The notes: generated by a model not told the origin, from the letters alone. Positions 1 through 8,446 are shown, numbered from the stretch's first letter. The stretch is 64,000 nt of DNA from Chryseomicrobium excrementi (GCF_002798305.1 NZ_PCGR01000001.1:62001-126000), one strand, 5' to 3'. Program-made: numbers and translations.

Positions 1-435
1 CTTCACGTTCGTATGGAACGTCATGTGAAAAATGCAGAGAAGTTATTGGCATATTTAAAAACAGAATCAAGTGTCACTAAAATTCTTTATCCATTTGATG
101 AAGCCCACCCACATGCAGCAATAGCTAAGAAACAAATGCAAGCAGGCGGCGGTCTTATCTCATTTGTAGTTGAAGGGGGAACAGAAGCGGCTCAACGTTT
201 CTTAAATCACTTAAAACTGATTCATGTAGCTGTTAGTCTTGGAGATGCGGAGACGTTGATTCAACACCCTGCTACAATGACACATTCTGTTGTTCCGGAA
301 GCAGATCGAATTGCAATGGGAATAGATAACGGGATGCTTCGTCTGTCTGTTGGTCTTGAAGATCCTGAGGACATCATTGCAGATTTACAGCAAGCGTTCC
401 AGAGTATTAAAACAAGCAGTATGGAAATGCAGTGA
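1..435 (+). CDS. Cys/Met metabolism PLP-dependent lyase, C-terminal part
   Basis: The open frame is already running at base 1, so only the last ~144 residues of a larger protein are present. It carries the C-terminal signature of the Cys/Met metabolism PLP enzymes: a run reading SLGDAETLIQHPATMTHS, followed by a small substrate-binding domain ending GLEDPEDIIADL. This is typical of methionine gamma-lyase, cystathionine gamma-synthase and gamma-lyase, which act on thioether amino acids in the cytosol. The PLP lysine lies upstream of the window, so the exact member cannot be decided; the SLGDAETL wording favours methionine gamma-lyase-like enzymes. A rho-independent terminator follows directly. 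Confidence 0.85.
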   Translation, partial: LHVRMERHVKNAEKLLAYLKTESSVTKILYPFDEAHPHAAIAKKQMQAGGGLISFVVEGGTEAAQRFLNHLKLIHVAVSLGDAETLIQHPATMTHSVVPEADRIAMGIDNGMLRLSVGLEDPEDIIADLQQAFQSIKTSSMEMQ

Positions 436-450
436 CATATGAATGAATAA

Positions 451-492
451 AAAAGGGAGTTTCTCGATTTGGTTCGAGAAACTCCCTTTTGT
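451..492 (+). terminator. Rho-independent terminator after the PLP lyase
   Basis: A 14-bp inverted repeat (GGGAGTTTCTCGA / TCGAGAAACTCCC) with a short loop is flanked by an A-run and a T-run. It lies 15 bases after the stop codon and could work in both directions. Confidence 0.9.
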
Positions 493-500
493 ACATTTTT

Positions 501-580
501 TGTGTGCAGGGGAAGCGTTCCGCGGGCTGAGCCTCGGTCTCAGCTTCCGCTTTTTATCCCACTGGAGTCACCCCTACACA
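501..580 (+). repeat. Family A dispersed repeat, copy 1 (~80 bp)
   Basis: The element is bounded by inverted ends (TGTGTGCAGGGG and CCCCTACACA) and contains the conserved blocks AAGCGTTCCGCGGGC, GGTCTCAGCTTCCGCTTT and CTGGAGTCACC. Near-identical copies lie at 15546-15629 (same orientation) and 12873-12954 (opposite orientation). It is too short to encode a transposase. All copies sit in gaps beside terminators. Confidence 0.85.
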
Positions 581-662
581 CTCTAATGAATTATGCTTTT
601 CAATTCAACTTAGCAAGTGAAATAAGATAGTTAAGATTCAATTCTCACTATTTATCGGGTCT

Positions 663-758
663 GAGATACCATTTCCCAGGCTGTCAGAGGTTCTGCGAGA
701 CCCCGCAGGAGCCTGCGACGAGGAGACTTGCAGGTTCTCCCCTTGGAAATGGTTTCTC
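663..758 (+). repeat. Family B dispersed repeat, copy 1 (96 bp)
   Basis: The ends are inverted repeats, GAGATACCATTTCC and GGAAATGGTTTCTC. The interior carries GGTTCTGCGAGACCCCGCAG and GCAGGTTCTCCCC. A second copy at 32602-32757 has the same two halves but 60 extra bases in the middle. No coding capacity is visible. Confidence 0.85.
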
Positions 759-838
759 AGGTCAAATTTCTACTTTACTTAGTTATCTTTACATTTGTCT
801 TCCACATCTAAGATTTCTAGAGCGGCGTTCTCCACATC

Positions 839-1318
839 TTAGAGATGCTTAACTAAATGAGCCACAAATGTCTCAAGACCCGCTTGGTCTTGTTCAGTGA
901 AACGGCCTTTAGAAGGGCTATCAATATCAAGTACACCGATTACTTCGCCGTCCTTTACTAAAGGAATCACGATTTCTGAATTGGAAGCGGCGTCACAGGC
1001 GATATGACCGGGGAACGCATGCACATCTTCAATGCGCAGTGTTTCATTTTTAGCTACCGCTGTTCCACAAACGCCTCTACCCACTGCAATTCGAACACAT
1101 GCAGGTAAGCCCTGGAATGGACCGAGCACTAATTCCCCGTCTTCCATTAAATAAAATCCAACCCAGTTTGTATCATCTAAAAATTGATTTAACAAAGCGG
1201 AAGCGTTGCTTAAATTTGCAATCTGATTCGTTTCTCCGTCAAGCAGGGCATCAAGTTGTTTAGCAAGTAGAGCATAGTTTTCTTCAAGTGAAGCGGAATA
1301 CGCTTGTTTCGTAAACAT
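839..1318 (-). CDS. ytsP: Free methionine-(R)-sulfoxide reductase (GAF domain, YtsP family)
   Basis: This 159-residue single GAF-domain protein reduces free methionine-R-sulfoxide in the cytosol, an oxidative-damage repair step. Three cysteines, Cys74, Cys84 and Cys108, keep the 10- and 24-residue spacing of the catalytic set of the E. coli enzyme (84/94/118). They lie in the blocks LPACVRI, GRGVCGTA and GHIACDAAS, and the family tail VLDIDSP is present. The start at 1318 is preferred over the ATG at 1324 because GAGGA abuts the earlier ATG, leaving no spacing. It lies just downstream of hisJ on the same strand and is probably cotranscribed with it. Confidence 0.9.
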   Translation of the reverse strand: MFTKQAYSASLEENYALLAKQLDALLDGETNQIANLSNASALLNQFLDDTNWVGFYLMEDGELVLGPFQGLPACVRIAVGRGVCGTAVAKNETLRIEDVHAFPGHIACDAASNSEIVIPLVKDGEVIGVLDIDSPSKGRFTEQDQAGLETFVAHLVKHL

Positions 1319-1327
1319 GTTCATTCC

Positions 1328-2131
1328 TCATTTCTCAAATTCAGTGAAGTACTCTGAAAACTGGTGCAAGTCGGCGACAGTGTGGGCATCTGAACCAAAC
1401 ACAAGTGGAACTCCTCGAGTTTTTGCAAGTCGTGCAATTTCAAGAGGCGGATAAGGTTCCAAACAAAAAGGTTTAGCCAGCCCTGCACTATTTAGGTCCA
1501 CTTCAAGTCCGGCAGCTTGAATAGCATCTAGCACTTCTATTAAATGATGCTGATCATTCGGTTTAGATGCCAACGCGTTCTGGAACTTGTGCACTAACGA
1601 AAAATGTCCGATCCGTTGTGGCTTCCAGTTTCCAAGAGAAGATGTAACCGATTTTAGCACAGTAGCGTAGTAAAGTGAATAAAGCTGTTCGCTACTACCT
1701 ACCTTTTGGACCGTATCTAGATAAACTTCTTTTGAATAGTCGATACAAACATAATTGTCGTTCGGTAGCTTTAAAAAGTGGACAGATAAAATACTGTCAT
1801 CTAATTCCGGGCCGTAGTGCTCCAGAAACTGAGTCGTTTCTTCTTCAAATCCTTCTATAAAGTCGACTTCCAAGCCTACTTGTATTTGTATGTCCTTAGA
1901 ATACTCTTGCTGGATTGACTTTACTGCAACTAGATAGGCCTCAAGTATGGCAGGTGTCATTCCGCTATCTTGTGTAGGAGTAGTGTCTACAAAAGAAGGG
2001 GGGAGGGGAGCGTGTTCTGTAAACGTCATTTCCTTAATGCCAAGTTTAATGGATCGTTCTACATAATCCTTTAAAGAATCTGAAGAACCATGGGGGCAAA
2101 ATGGAGTATGAATGTGAGCATCTCTCTTCAT
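1328..2131 (-). CDS. hisJ: Histidinol-phosphatase, PHP family (HisJ)
   Basis: A 267-residue PHP-superfamily phosphatase that removes phosphate from histidinol phosphate, the penultimate step of histidine synthesis. The metal-binding motifs appear in order: HIH at residues 6-8 with a following FCPHG, TEH at 38-40, GLEVDF, SVHFL, GHFSLV, and C-terminal GSDAH. The length is typical. AAAGGA sits about 8 bases before the ATG. It is divergent from ezrA, as in B. subtilis, and is followed closely by ytsP. Confidence 0.93.
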   Translation of the reverse strand: MKRDAHIHTPFCPHGSSDSLKDYVERSIKLGIKEMTFTEHAPLPPSFVDTTPTQDSGMTPAILEAYLVAVKSIQQEYSKDIQIQVGLEVDFIEGFEEETTQFLEHYGPELDDSILSVHFLKLPNDNYVCIDYSKEVYLDTVQKVGSSEQLYSLYYATVLKSVTSSLGNWKPQRIGHFSLVHKFQNALASKPNDQHHLIEVLDAIQAAGLEVDLNSAGLAKPFCLEPYPPLEIARLAKTRGVPLVFGSDAHTVADLHQFSEYFTEFEK

Positions 2132-2162
2132 ATTGAAAATCCTTTCAAAAAATAGTTACAAT

Positions 2163-2177
2163 AGATTGAAACAATCT
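2163..2177. promoter_or_regulatory. Palindrome in the hisJ/ezrA divergent region
   Basis: AGATTG-AAA-CAATCT is a perfect 6-3-6 dyad placed between the two divergent starts. It could be an operator, but I cannot name a regulator, and the promoters here are not clear. Confidence 0.3.
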
Positions 2178-2240
2178 TAACATAACATGGTAAACTAGAA
2201 GAACAACAAGCATGTGGGACAAAGGAACAGGGGGCTTATA

Positions 2241-3941
2241 ATGGAATATCTTATCCCAATACTCATAGTGATCCTGGTGGCGATTGTTCTAATTCTTGTA
2301 TTTAGAAGGAAGCACAACGCCATTATAAGTGATTTAGACCAACAAAAACTGCAGATTCAGCATAAGCCGATTCTCGAGGAAATGACAAAAGTAAAACAGT
2401 TGAACATGAACGGTCAAACAGAAGAAATGTTTGAACGATGGCGGAACATTTGGAACGAAGTGATGGATCACGATATTCCAGAAGTCGATTCTCTGCTCTT
2501 TGATGCAGAAGAATTCGTCGACAAAATGCGTTTTGGGAAAGCATCGCAAACGGAACAGCTCATTAAAGAACGTTTACATATTGCTGAACAAAAGATGAAT
2601 TCCATTTTAGAAGAATTACATAACCTGATTGGTAGCGAAGAAAAGAATCGGATTGAAATGGAGCAGATCAACGAACAATATCGTGCCGCTCGTAAAAATG
2701 TCCTAGCCCATCAGTATTCATTTGGAGAAGCGTTACCGGCTTTAGAGCAAGAGCTTGAAAGCTTCCAACCGGAAATGAATGAATACAACGAATTGACGGC
2801 AAAAGGAAATTATATGAGCGCTCGTGAAGTAGTCATGCGCCTTCGTGAAAAAGGAGATCTTTTATTCCCGAAACTTCATGACATTCCTACATTGTTCTCA
2901 GAGGTCTCTTCAAAGATACCTGCTACTCTTCATGAGCTCCGAACAGGGAAAAATGAAATGGAATCTCAAGGCTACTTCTTAGATCATTTAGAATTGACAT
3001 CGAAGCTAGATGGGATTGAAGCAGAACTGGTGACACTAAAAGAAGAGATTGCCAAGTTATCAGTTGGTCCAGTAAAGCGTCGTGTTGAAGAAATCAAAGA
3101 TGAGCTTGAAACGGTTTATGATGTACTAGAAAAAGAAGTTAAGGCAAGAGCCTATGTCGACCAACAGCATCTTGTCATTGCTGAAAAACTGGATGAAACA
3201 AAAAAACAGACACAAGCAGCTCAAGAAGAAGCCAACTACATTAAACAAAGTTATCACTTAACTGATGAGCAATTGTCTGTTCCTGTGAAATGTTTAGAAA
3301 AGTTGACTGCAGCTGAATCAAAAATGACTTGGGTGCAGACACGTTTGAGCGAAGAAACATCTGCCTATTCTTCCATAGAAGAAGAATTGCGTTCTCTAGA
3401 ACAAGTTATCGGAGAACAAGACGAGATCCAAAGTGAGTTCCACAACAAGTTGAAGAACTTGCGTATCGATGAGAATAGCTCACGGGCGAAAATTGTCGAA
3501 CTAAAGCGAACGTTGCATGTGACGGAGCGTAGCCTCCATAAAGCGAACCTTCCTGGTGTGCCAGAGGAAATTGATGTTCGTTTCGAGGAAGCAGAAGAAA
3601 ATATCTTCGTTGTGGAACAGAATTTACAAGAAGTGCCTTTAAATATGGCGACGGTTGATGCGAACATGAAGAAGGCAGAAGGTGCCGTTCAAGAAGCAGT
3701 AGCAAAAGCTGAGGAAATGTTAGAAAACGCCTTACTTGTTGAGCGAATCATCCAGTACGGAAATCGTTACCGGACGACGAATACTGCAGTCAATGTAAAG
3801 TTACTTGAAGCGGAGCATGCATTCCGTCAAAAACGCTATACAAAAGCACTGGAAGAAGCGGGTATTGCTGTAGAGCAAGCGGAGCCAGGTGCATTGAAAA
3901 AAATTCAAAAGATGATGAAAGAACAGCAATGGAATCACTAA
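2241..3941 (+). CDS. ezrA: Septation ring formation regulator EzrA
   Basis: EzrA (566 aa here) is a membrane-anchored negative regulator of FtsZ ring assembly that also links division to cell-wall synthases. One N-terminal transmembrane helix (about residues 3-21, rich in I/V/L) is followed by RRKH. The remainder is almost entirely charged, helical spectrin-like repeats in the cytoplasm (EEMTKVKQLNMNGQTEEMFERW is the conserved first block). The ATG at 2241 is chosen because AGGGGG lies 7 bases upstream and the protein then begins MEY as in homologues; an upstream in-frame ATG at 2214 would add residues without a ribosome site. A terminator follows. Confidence 0.93.
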   Translation: MEYLIPILIVILVAIVLILVFRRKHNAIISDLDQQKLQIQHKPILEEMTKVKQLNMNGQTEEMFERWRNIWNEVMDHDIPEVDSLLFDAEEFVDKMRFGKASQTEQLIKERLHIAEQKMNSILEELHNLIGSEEKNRIEMEQINEQYRAARKNVLAHQYSFGEALPALEQELESFQPEMNEYNELTAKGNYMSAREVVMRLREKGDLLFPKLHDIPTLFSEVSSKIPATLHELRTGKNEMESQGYFLDHLELTSKLDGIEAELVTLKEEIAKLSVGPVKRRVEEIKDELETVYDVLEKEVKARAYVDQQHLVIAEKLDETKKQTQAAQEEANYIKQSYHLTDEQLSVPVKCLEKLTAAESKMTWVQTRLSEETSAYSSIEEELRSLEQVIGEQDEIQSEFHNKLKNLRIDENSSRAKIVELKRTLHVTERSLHKANLPGVPEEIDVRFEEAEENIFVVEQNLQEVPLNMATVDANMKKAEGAVQEAVAKAEEMLENALLVERIIQYGNRYRTTNTAVNVKLLEAEHAFRQKRYTKALEEAGIAVEQAEPGALKKIQKMMKEQQWNH

Positions 3942-3966
3942 AAGCTGCCGCTTCGGCAGCTTTTTG
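3941..3966 (+). terminator. Terminator after ezrA
   Basis: AAAGCTGCCG-cttCGGCAGCTTTTT, a tight hairpin with a T-run, lies immediately after the ezrA stop codon and 28 bases before the next start. Confidence 0.9.
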
Positions 3967-3993
3967 TTATGGTAGAAAAAAGAGGTGAACGGA

Positions 3994-5133
3994 ATGATTT
4001 ATTTAGATAACAGTGCTACGACGAAGCCCGATTCGTCTGTCTTAGATTCGTTCGTAAAAGTGAATGAGAGCCTATGGTTCAATCCTGCATCCATTCATGC
4101 ACTAGGGGATCAAACCAACCGATTATTGGAAAGTGCTCGAGGACAGATTGCAGAACTTCTAAAAACTCAGACGAAATCTGTCATCTTTACTTCAGGCGGG
4201 ACAGAGGGGACGAACTTTGTAGTACGTCAAACTGCAAAAGCTCGAAAGTCTATTGGAAAACATATTTTGATTTCAAAGGTAGAGCATCCAGCAGGAATCG
4301 AAGTAGGAAAGCTGATGTTAGATGAAGGTTTTGAAGTCGACTGGCTCGAGGTAGACAGCACCGGAGCAATTCAACTAGAGGACTTAAAAAAGAAAATTCG
4401 CCGCACGACCACAGTTGTTTCTATTCAGCATGTCAATAATGAAATTGGTACCATTCAACCGCTTCAGGAATGCTTAGAAATTATCCGTTCCAATTCCCGA
4501 GCCATAGTGCACGTCGATGCAGTCCAAAGTTACGGAAAACTGCCAGTCGATTTTGACAGCTTACCTGTAGATTGGCTGACGCTCTCAGGTCATAAGTTTC
4601 ATGGGATTAAAGGGAGCGGTGTAGTGGTTTGTTCTAAAGCTATCGACTTGGAAGCGCTGATTGTGGGTGGCGGCCAAGAATTTGGTCTTCGCAGTGGGAC
4701 GGCTCCTGTTGCACAAGCTGTCGCACTGGCAAAAGCGATGCGCTTGGCTCACCAAGATCAACAAGTGACTCACGATAAATTGTCACTACTGCAGCAGCGG
4801 CTTCTAGACTTCTTTAGCCACCATCCACTTGTGACGGTGCTGACACCTAAAAATGCTGCACCTCATATCGTCACGGTTGCAGTTAAAGGTGTTACTGGGG
4901 AAGTTCTCGTCAATGCGTTAGAAAAGCATGAAATCTATGTGTCTACTAGTAGTGCGTGCTCGTCTAAGAAAAAGTCGACGAGTCATGTGCTTGAGGCAAT
5001 GAATGTTCCAAATGAGTTGATAGATGGCGTGATTCGGATTAGTATGGGTAAAGACACGACCGAGCAGGACATCACAACGTTCCTGAAAACGTTTGACTTG
5101 ATCCTCCGGCAATTAGAAAGGAATTTGCAATGA
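3994..5133 (+). CDS. nifZ: Cysteine desulfurase (NifS/IscS-like, ThiI partner)
   Basis: A 379-residue PLP enzyme that takes sulfur from cysteine as a persulfide. The PLP lysine is in LSGHKFHGIKGSG (Lys201), HVDAVQ precedes it, and the sulfur-carrying cysteine is in the STSSACSSKKKS loop (Cys322). Its stop codon overlaps the start of thiI (ATGATG), so it is translationally coupled and probably dedicated to tRNA 4-thiouridine synthesis, as its B. subtilis counterpart is. The ATG at 3994 has AGAGGTG about 8 bases upstream; the GTG at 3985 lies inside that ribosome site. Confidence 0.93.
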   Translation: MIYLDNSATTKPDSSVLDSFVKVNESLWFNPASIHALGDQTNRLLESARGQIAELLKTQTKSVIFTSGGTEGTNFVVRQTAKARKSIGKHILISKVEHPAGIEVGKLMLDEGFEVDWLEVDSTGAIQLEDLKKKIRRTTTVVSIQHVNNEIGTIQPLQECLEIIRSNSRAIVHVDAVQSYGKLPVDFDSLPVDWLTLSGHKFHGIKGSGVVVCSKAIDLEALIVGGGQEFGLRSGTAPVAQAVALAKAMRLAHQDQQVTHDKLSLLQQRLLDFFSHHPLVTVLTPKNAAPHIVTVAVKGVTGEVLVNALEKHEIYVSTSSACSSKKKSTSHVLEAMNVPNELIDGVIRISMGKDTTEQDITTFLKTFDLILRQLERNLQ

Positions 5134-6338
5134 TGAAGTGGGACCGTATACTCGTTCGCTACGGCGAACTTTCAACTAAAGGAAGAAACCGACGTCAATT
5201 TACCAATCGATTACGCGACAATATTCGTTTTTCGTTTGAAGACGTCCCAACACTAAAGCTCCAAGCGGAAAGAGACCGCATGTTTTTAACGACTGAAACG
5301 GAACAGGATATGGAGACGTTACTTTCACGACTTCCAGCAGTATTTGGAATTCAGTCGTTCAGCCCAGTTGCAAAAGCAGAGAAGACAATTGACGCAATGG
5401 CAGCTACAACGATTGCCATTTTAAGTGAGCTTGAAACTTCAGGGAAGACCTGTAAAGTTACAGTCAAACGATCTGATAAAAGCTTTCCTCATGAAACGAA
5501 TGAAATTCAACATTTAGTTGCAAGTCAAGTGCTTCGTCATTTTGAAGGATTGACAGCTAAAATGAAAGATCCGGATTACAACATCAAAATTGAAATTTTA
5601 CAAGATGCTGCTTTCATTTCAGCACAAACTATTCTTGGTGCAGGTGGCATGCCAGTTGGATCAAATGGCCGATCTCTTTTAATGCTTTCTGGAGGGATTG
5701 ATAGCCCAGTTGCAGGTTATATGATGCTAAAGCGTGGTGTGCGATTGGATGCGATTCATTTTCACAGTCCGCCATATACAAGTGAGCGTTCTTTAGATAA
5801 AGTAAAACAGCTCGCAGAAAAGCTCAGTCACTTTGGTGCAACGGTCCGCCTACATGTCATTCCGTTCACGGAAATTCAAGAAGTGATTCAACAGCAGATT
5901 CCTAAAAATGTTTCGATGACGACGACAAGACGCATGATGTTAAAAATTGCAGACCTTGTACGGGAAGACATTGGCGCATTAGCGATTGTCACAGGTGAAA
6001 GTCTTGGGCAAGTTGCCAGTCAAACTTTGGAGTCGCTAACTGCTATCAATGAAGTGACTGCAACTCCTGTCTTGCGTCCACTAATTGCTGAGGATAAAAC
6101 AACTATTATTCAGCTTGCTCAGGAAATCGGAACGTATGAGACATCCATCTTACCATTTGAAGATTGCTGCACGATCTTTGTGCCGAGTTCACCAAAGACA
6201 AAACCGAAACTTGAGAAAGTGACGTTCTATGAGAGCTTCGAAAGTTTTGATAGCTATGTCGAAAAAGCAGTTGAAAATCGAGAAGTATTCCGCTTCCCTG
6301 AGAAGAAGCAAAAAGAGTCTTTCGACGATTTATTATAA
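5130..6338 (+). CDS. thiI: tRNA sulfurtransferase ThiI (4-thiouridine synthetase)
   Basis: A 402-residue enzyme that adenylates U8 of tRNA and installs sulfur delivered by the adjacent desulfurase. The N-terminal ferredoxin-like segment and THUMP domain (roughly 1-165) are followed by an ATP-pyrophosphatase domain with the PP-loop SGGIDSP at 187-193. There is no C-terminal rhodanese domain, normal for Bacillales, where the desulfurase passes sulfur directly. It starts inside the desulfurase stop codon; the second ATG, at 5133, is an equally possible start. Confidence 0.94.
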   Translation: MMKWDRILVRYGELSTKGRNRRQFTNRLRDNIRFSFEDVPTLKLQAERDRMFLTTETEQDMETLLSRLPAVFGIQSFSPVAKAEKTIDAMAATTIAILSELETSGKTCKVTVKRSDKSFPHETNEIQHLVASQVLRHFEGLTAKMKDPDYNIKIEILQDAAFISAQTILGAGGMPVGSNGRSLLMLSGGIDSPVAGYMMLKRGVRLDAIHFHSPPYTSERSLDKVKQLAEKLSHFGATVRLHVIPFTEIQEVIQQQIPKNVSMTTTRRMMLKIADLVREDIGALAIVTGESLGQVASQTLESLTAINEVTATPVLRPLIAEDKTTIIQLAQEIGTYETSILPFEDCCTIFVPSSPKTKPKLEKVTFYESFESFDSYVEKAVENREVFRFPEKKQKESFDDLL

Positions 6339-6349
6339 AAGAAAAAATT

Positions 6350-6405
6350 TCCTCCTTGTGCGATGTATGAAAAAGCCGTTTCGGTTCATTCTATCTGCAC
6401 AAGGA
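6350..6405 (+). repeat. Inverted repeat covering the SASP ribosome-binding site
   Basis: CTCCTTGTGC (6351-6360) is the exact complement of GCACAAGGAG (6396-6405); the second arm contains the SD. The left arm lies upstream of the sigma-G promoter, so it would be present only in RNA that reads through from thiI. In that RNA it could hide the SD. Confidence 0.6.
6365..6393 (+). promoter_or_regulatory. Sigma-G-type promoter for the alpha/beta SASP gene
   Basis: The -35 element GTATG (6365-6369) fits the GHATR forespore consensus, and CATTCTA (6387-6393) fits CATNHTA, with 17 bases between. The predicted start (~6400) falls right at the ribosome-binding site, giving a very short leader. This matches expected forespore expression of SASP genes. 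Confidence 0.75.
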
Positions 6406-6416
6406 GTTGACACAAC

Positions 6417-6620
6417 ATGGCAAACAACAACTCAAACAAGCTTGCGTTACCTGGTGTAATACAAGCGCTTGATCAAATGAAGTATGAAATCGCTCAAGAG
6501 TTTGGCGTACAATTAGGTCCTGATGCCACTTCACGTGCTAACGGTTCAGTTGGTGGAGAAATCACGAAACGTCTTGTGCAAATGGCAGAGCAACAATTGA
6601 ACAACGGTCGCCAGCAATAA
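6417..6620 (+). CDS. Alpha/beta-type small acid-soluble spore protein
   Basis: A 67-residue DNA-binding spore-core protein that coats forespore DNA and is degraded by GPR protease at germination. The two family blocks are present: [15 protein letters not shown], containing the GPR cleavage region (E-I-A), and [32 protein letters not shown]. It occupies the sspA position of B. subtilis, next to thiI, but alpha/beta paralogues are too alike to fix the letter. A sigma-G-type promoter precedes it and a terminator follows. Confidence 0.95.
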   Translation: MANNNSNKLALPGVIQALDQMKYEIAQEFGVQLGPDATSRANGSVGGEITKRLVQMAEQQLNNGRQQ

Positions 6621-6623
6621 CCA

Positions 6624-6669
6624 CAAAATCCGAAAGTCCTCTATAAAGAGGGTTTTCGGATTTTTCCTT
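6624..6669 (+). terminator. Terminator after the SASP gene
   Basis: A long hairpin, AAAATCCGAAA...TTTTCGGATTTTT, with an inner CCTCT/AGAGG stem and terminal T-run, starts just after the stop. Confidence 0.9.
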
Positions 6670-6681
6670 TTTTCTGAAAGA

Positions 6682-6710
6682 TTTACTTCAGCGTATCAGA
6701 GTGATACACT
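6682..6710 (+). promoter_or_regulatory. Possible rarD promoter with palindrome in the spacer
   Basis: TTTACT (6682-6687), 17 bases, TACACT (6705-6710). The spacer contains most of a perfect dyad, GTATCA-GAG-TGATAC (6693-6707), a plausible repressor operator. No regulator gene is adjacent. Confidence 0.45.
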
Positions 6711-6751
6711 GATAGCATTATTTCGAAACTAAAAATAAATAGGGGTACATC

Positions 6752-7651
6752 ATGACAACAGAACAAAAAGGAATCAGCCAGGTTTTTTTAGCGTACTTAC
6801 TTTGGGGGTTAATGCCGATCTATTGGAAGACGGTTCAGCATATTACAAGTGACGAAATCCTTTCCAGTCGCATCGTCTGGTCATTTATCTTCACACTGTT
6901 GTTAATTACAGTGATGCGTGATATTCCAAAATTACGCAAAGACCTGCACAGTCTTTGGAGTGACAAAAAAGCGTTCTTTAGCCTGATGCTTGCGTCGTAT
7001 TTAATCACAGCTAACTGGTTTACGTTTATTTTCGCAGTAAATAACGGAGAACTTGTACAGACGAGCTTAGGCTACTACATCAATCCGTTAATTTCTGTCA
7101 TGCTCGGAATTGTGTTCTTAGGTGAGAAATTGAGTGATGCTCAAAAAGCCGCAGTAGGAATTGCTGCAGCTGGTGTTTTGATTTTAACACTCACTTATGG
7201 ACAACTCCCTTGGATATCTTTAGTGCTAGCAGGGAGCTTTGCATTTTATGGGTTGATCAAGAAGCAAGCTAAAGTAGGTGCCATCACAGGTCTTGCGATT
7301 GAGACATTTTTTGTCCTACCGTTTGCGTTTGCCTATATGGTCTATTTGTTCACACAAGATTCATTACAGTTCATCGACAGCTCAGCTATCACGATGGTGC
7401 TACTCATGCTTTCAGGAGTGGCTACAGCATTACCGCTTCTTCTTTATGCGAGTGGTACAAAATCTATTCCGCTCTACTTATCAGGATTTATCCAGTACAT
7501 AGCCCCGACAATCATGCTGATTTTAGGAGTAGCCTTATACAATGAACCGTTCTCAAACATGGAATGGACAGGATTCAGTTTCATCTGGGTCGCACTTGGT
7601 CTATTCTCGATATCGAAGTTTATACAGATAAAACGCTCATTACAAGAATGA
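6752..7651 (+). CDS. rarD: RarD-family EamA transporter
   Basis: A 299-residue integral membrane protein of the drug/metabolite transporter superfamily, RarD subgroup. About ten hydrophobic helices form two EamA halves, and the opening block AYLLWGLMPIYWK is characteristic of RarD. Substrates are not established for the subgroup despite the chloramphenicol-sensitivity name. An AGGGG ribosome site precedes the ATG. The 3' end overlaps nadK by 12 bp in convergent orientation, within a shared terminator hairpin. Confidence 0.88.
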   Translation: MTTEQKGISQVFLAYLLWGLMPIYWKTVQHITSDEILSSRIVWSFIFTLLLITVMRDIPKLRKDLHSLWSDKKAFFSLMLASYLITANWFTFIFAVNNGELVQTSLGYYINPLISVMLGIVFLGEKLSDAQKAAVGIAAAGVLILTLTYGQLPWISLVLAGSFAFYGLIKKQAKVGAITGLAIETFFVLPFAFAYMVYLFTQDSLQFIDSSAITMVLLMLSGVATALPLLLYASGTKSIPLYLSGFIQYIAPTIMLILGVALYNEPFSNMEWTGFSFIWVALGLFSISKFIQIKRSLQE

Positions 7652-7660
7652 GCGTTTTAC
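7630..7660. terminator. Bidirectional terminator embedded in the rarD/nadK 3' overlap
   Basis: AAAACGCTCATT-acaag-AATGAGCGTTTT is a 12-bp perfect stem with A and T tracts outside. The rarD stop (7649-7651) and the nadK stop (complement of 7640-7642) both lie inside it, so one hairpin ends both converging transcripts and supplies codons to both genes. Confidence 0.85.
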
Positions 7661-8446
7661 TTTTTCCCAGTAACTATTGTCTTTTAATTTCACAGTCTTG
7701 ACAACGCGTTCGCTTAAGCGAATATCAATCGTGTTCACATGTTGAATGCTCAACGCTTCATTATCTGTCGACATCGTAGGGTAGTCATTCCAATCGTCGT
7801 GGAGTTCTAGTCGAAGCGTTCTATTACCGCTTAAGATAAACGAAGATCCGAGTGAACGGTACTCATTGTTGTTCATAGAAGCCACCTCGGTCACTTGGAA
7901 ACAAGGCATCTGAGGATCGACGACAGCGCCACCTAGTGACTTATTATATGCGGAGCTACCTGTTGGAGTCGAAATAACTATTCCATCTCCTCGGTACGTC
8001 TCGAAGTGAATAGTGTCGATTTTTACATCCATTGCTATCGTTTTCATGATGTTCGAGCGAATAGAAAATTCGTTTAAACAATAAAAATGCGGTTCTCCAT
8101 TCACGGAAACCTCGATTACTGGATATTTCCGTACTTCCACACGGTCTTGCAAGATAGCACTCGCCATATCAGGAAAATGAAGATCTTCTAATAAGAAGTC
8201 ACAGTACATAGCTAATGAACCTGAAGTGGAGATACCTGCATACAGGACGTCTTGACGGAAACCCGTCTTACGAACGGCTTGCAAGAAGCTGCCATCTGTT
8301 CCGACGCTAACAATAATGGAAGCTTCTTCTGGTGATGTCACGACCTCCAGTCCTTGAGCATCGATTGCCGTTCCGAGCTCTTCCCTCAAGTGTTGGGAGG
8401 CACGGTCGTTTTTAGCATAAATATATAGAGCGTTTCGTTTTTTCAC
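7640..8446 (-). CDS. nadK2: NAD kinase, NadK2/PpnK2 type
   Basis: A 268-residue cytosolic kinase making NADP from NAD. The nucleotide motif reads VSVGTDGSFLQAVRKTGF, a GTDGS variant of the usual GGDGT also seen in the second Bacillus NAD kinase (YtdI), and the NEFSIRS and TPTGSSAYNKSLGGA loops follow. The start codon is GTG with AGGAG about 8 bases upstream. Gene order beside rarD and sppA supports the YtdI orthologue rather than the other paralogue. Confidence 0.92.
   Translation of the reverse strand: MKKRNALYIYAKNDRASQHLREELGTAIDAQGLEVVTSPEEASIIVSVGTDGSFLQAVRKTGFRQDVLYAGISTSGSLAMYCDFLLEDLHFPDMASAILQDRVEVRKYPVIEVSVNGEPHFYCLNEFSIRSNIMKTIAMDVKIDTIHFETYRGDGIVISTPTGSSAYNKSLGGAVVDPQMPCFQVTEVASMNNNEYRSLGSSFILSGNRTLRLELHDDWNDYPTMSTDNEALSIQHVNTIDIRLSERVVKTVKLKDNSYWEKVKRSFL

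Larger units (their letters stand above)
436..838. other. Non-coding interval with terminator and two repeat elements
   Basis: This stretch between the convergent PLP-lyase and ytsP genes has no credible gene. It holds the terminator, one copy of the 80-bp family A repeat and one copy of the 96-bp family B repeat, separated by A+T-rich sequence. Near the ytsP end, CCACATCTAAGA and CCACATCTTAGA form a short imperfect direct repeat. Confidence 0.8.
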
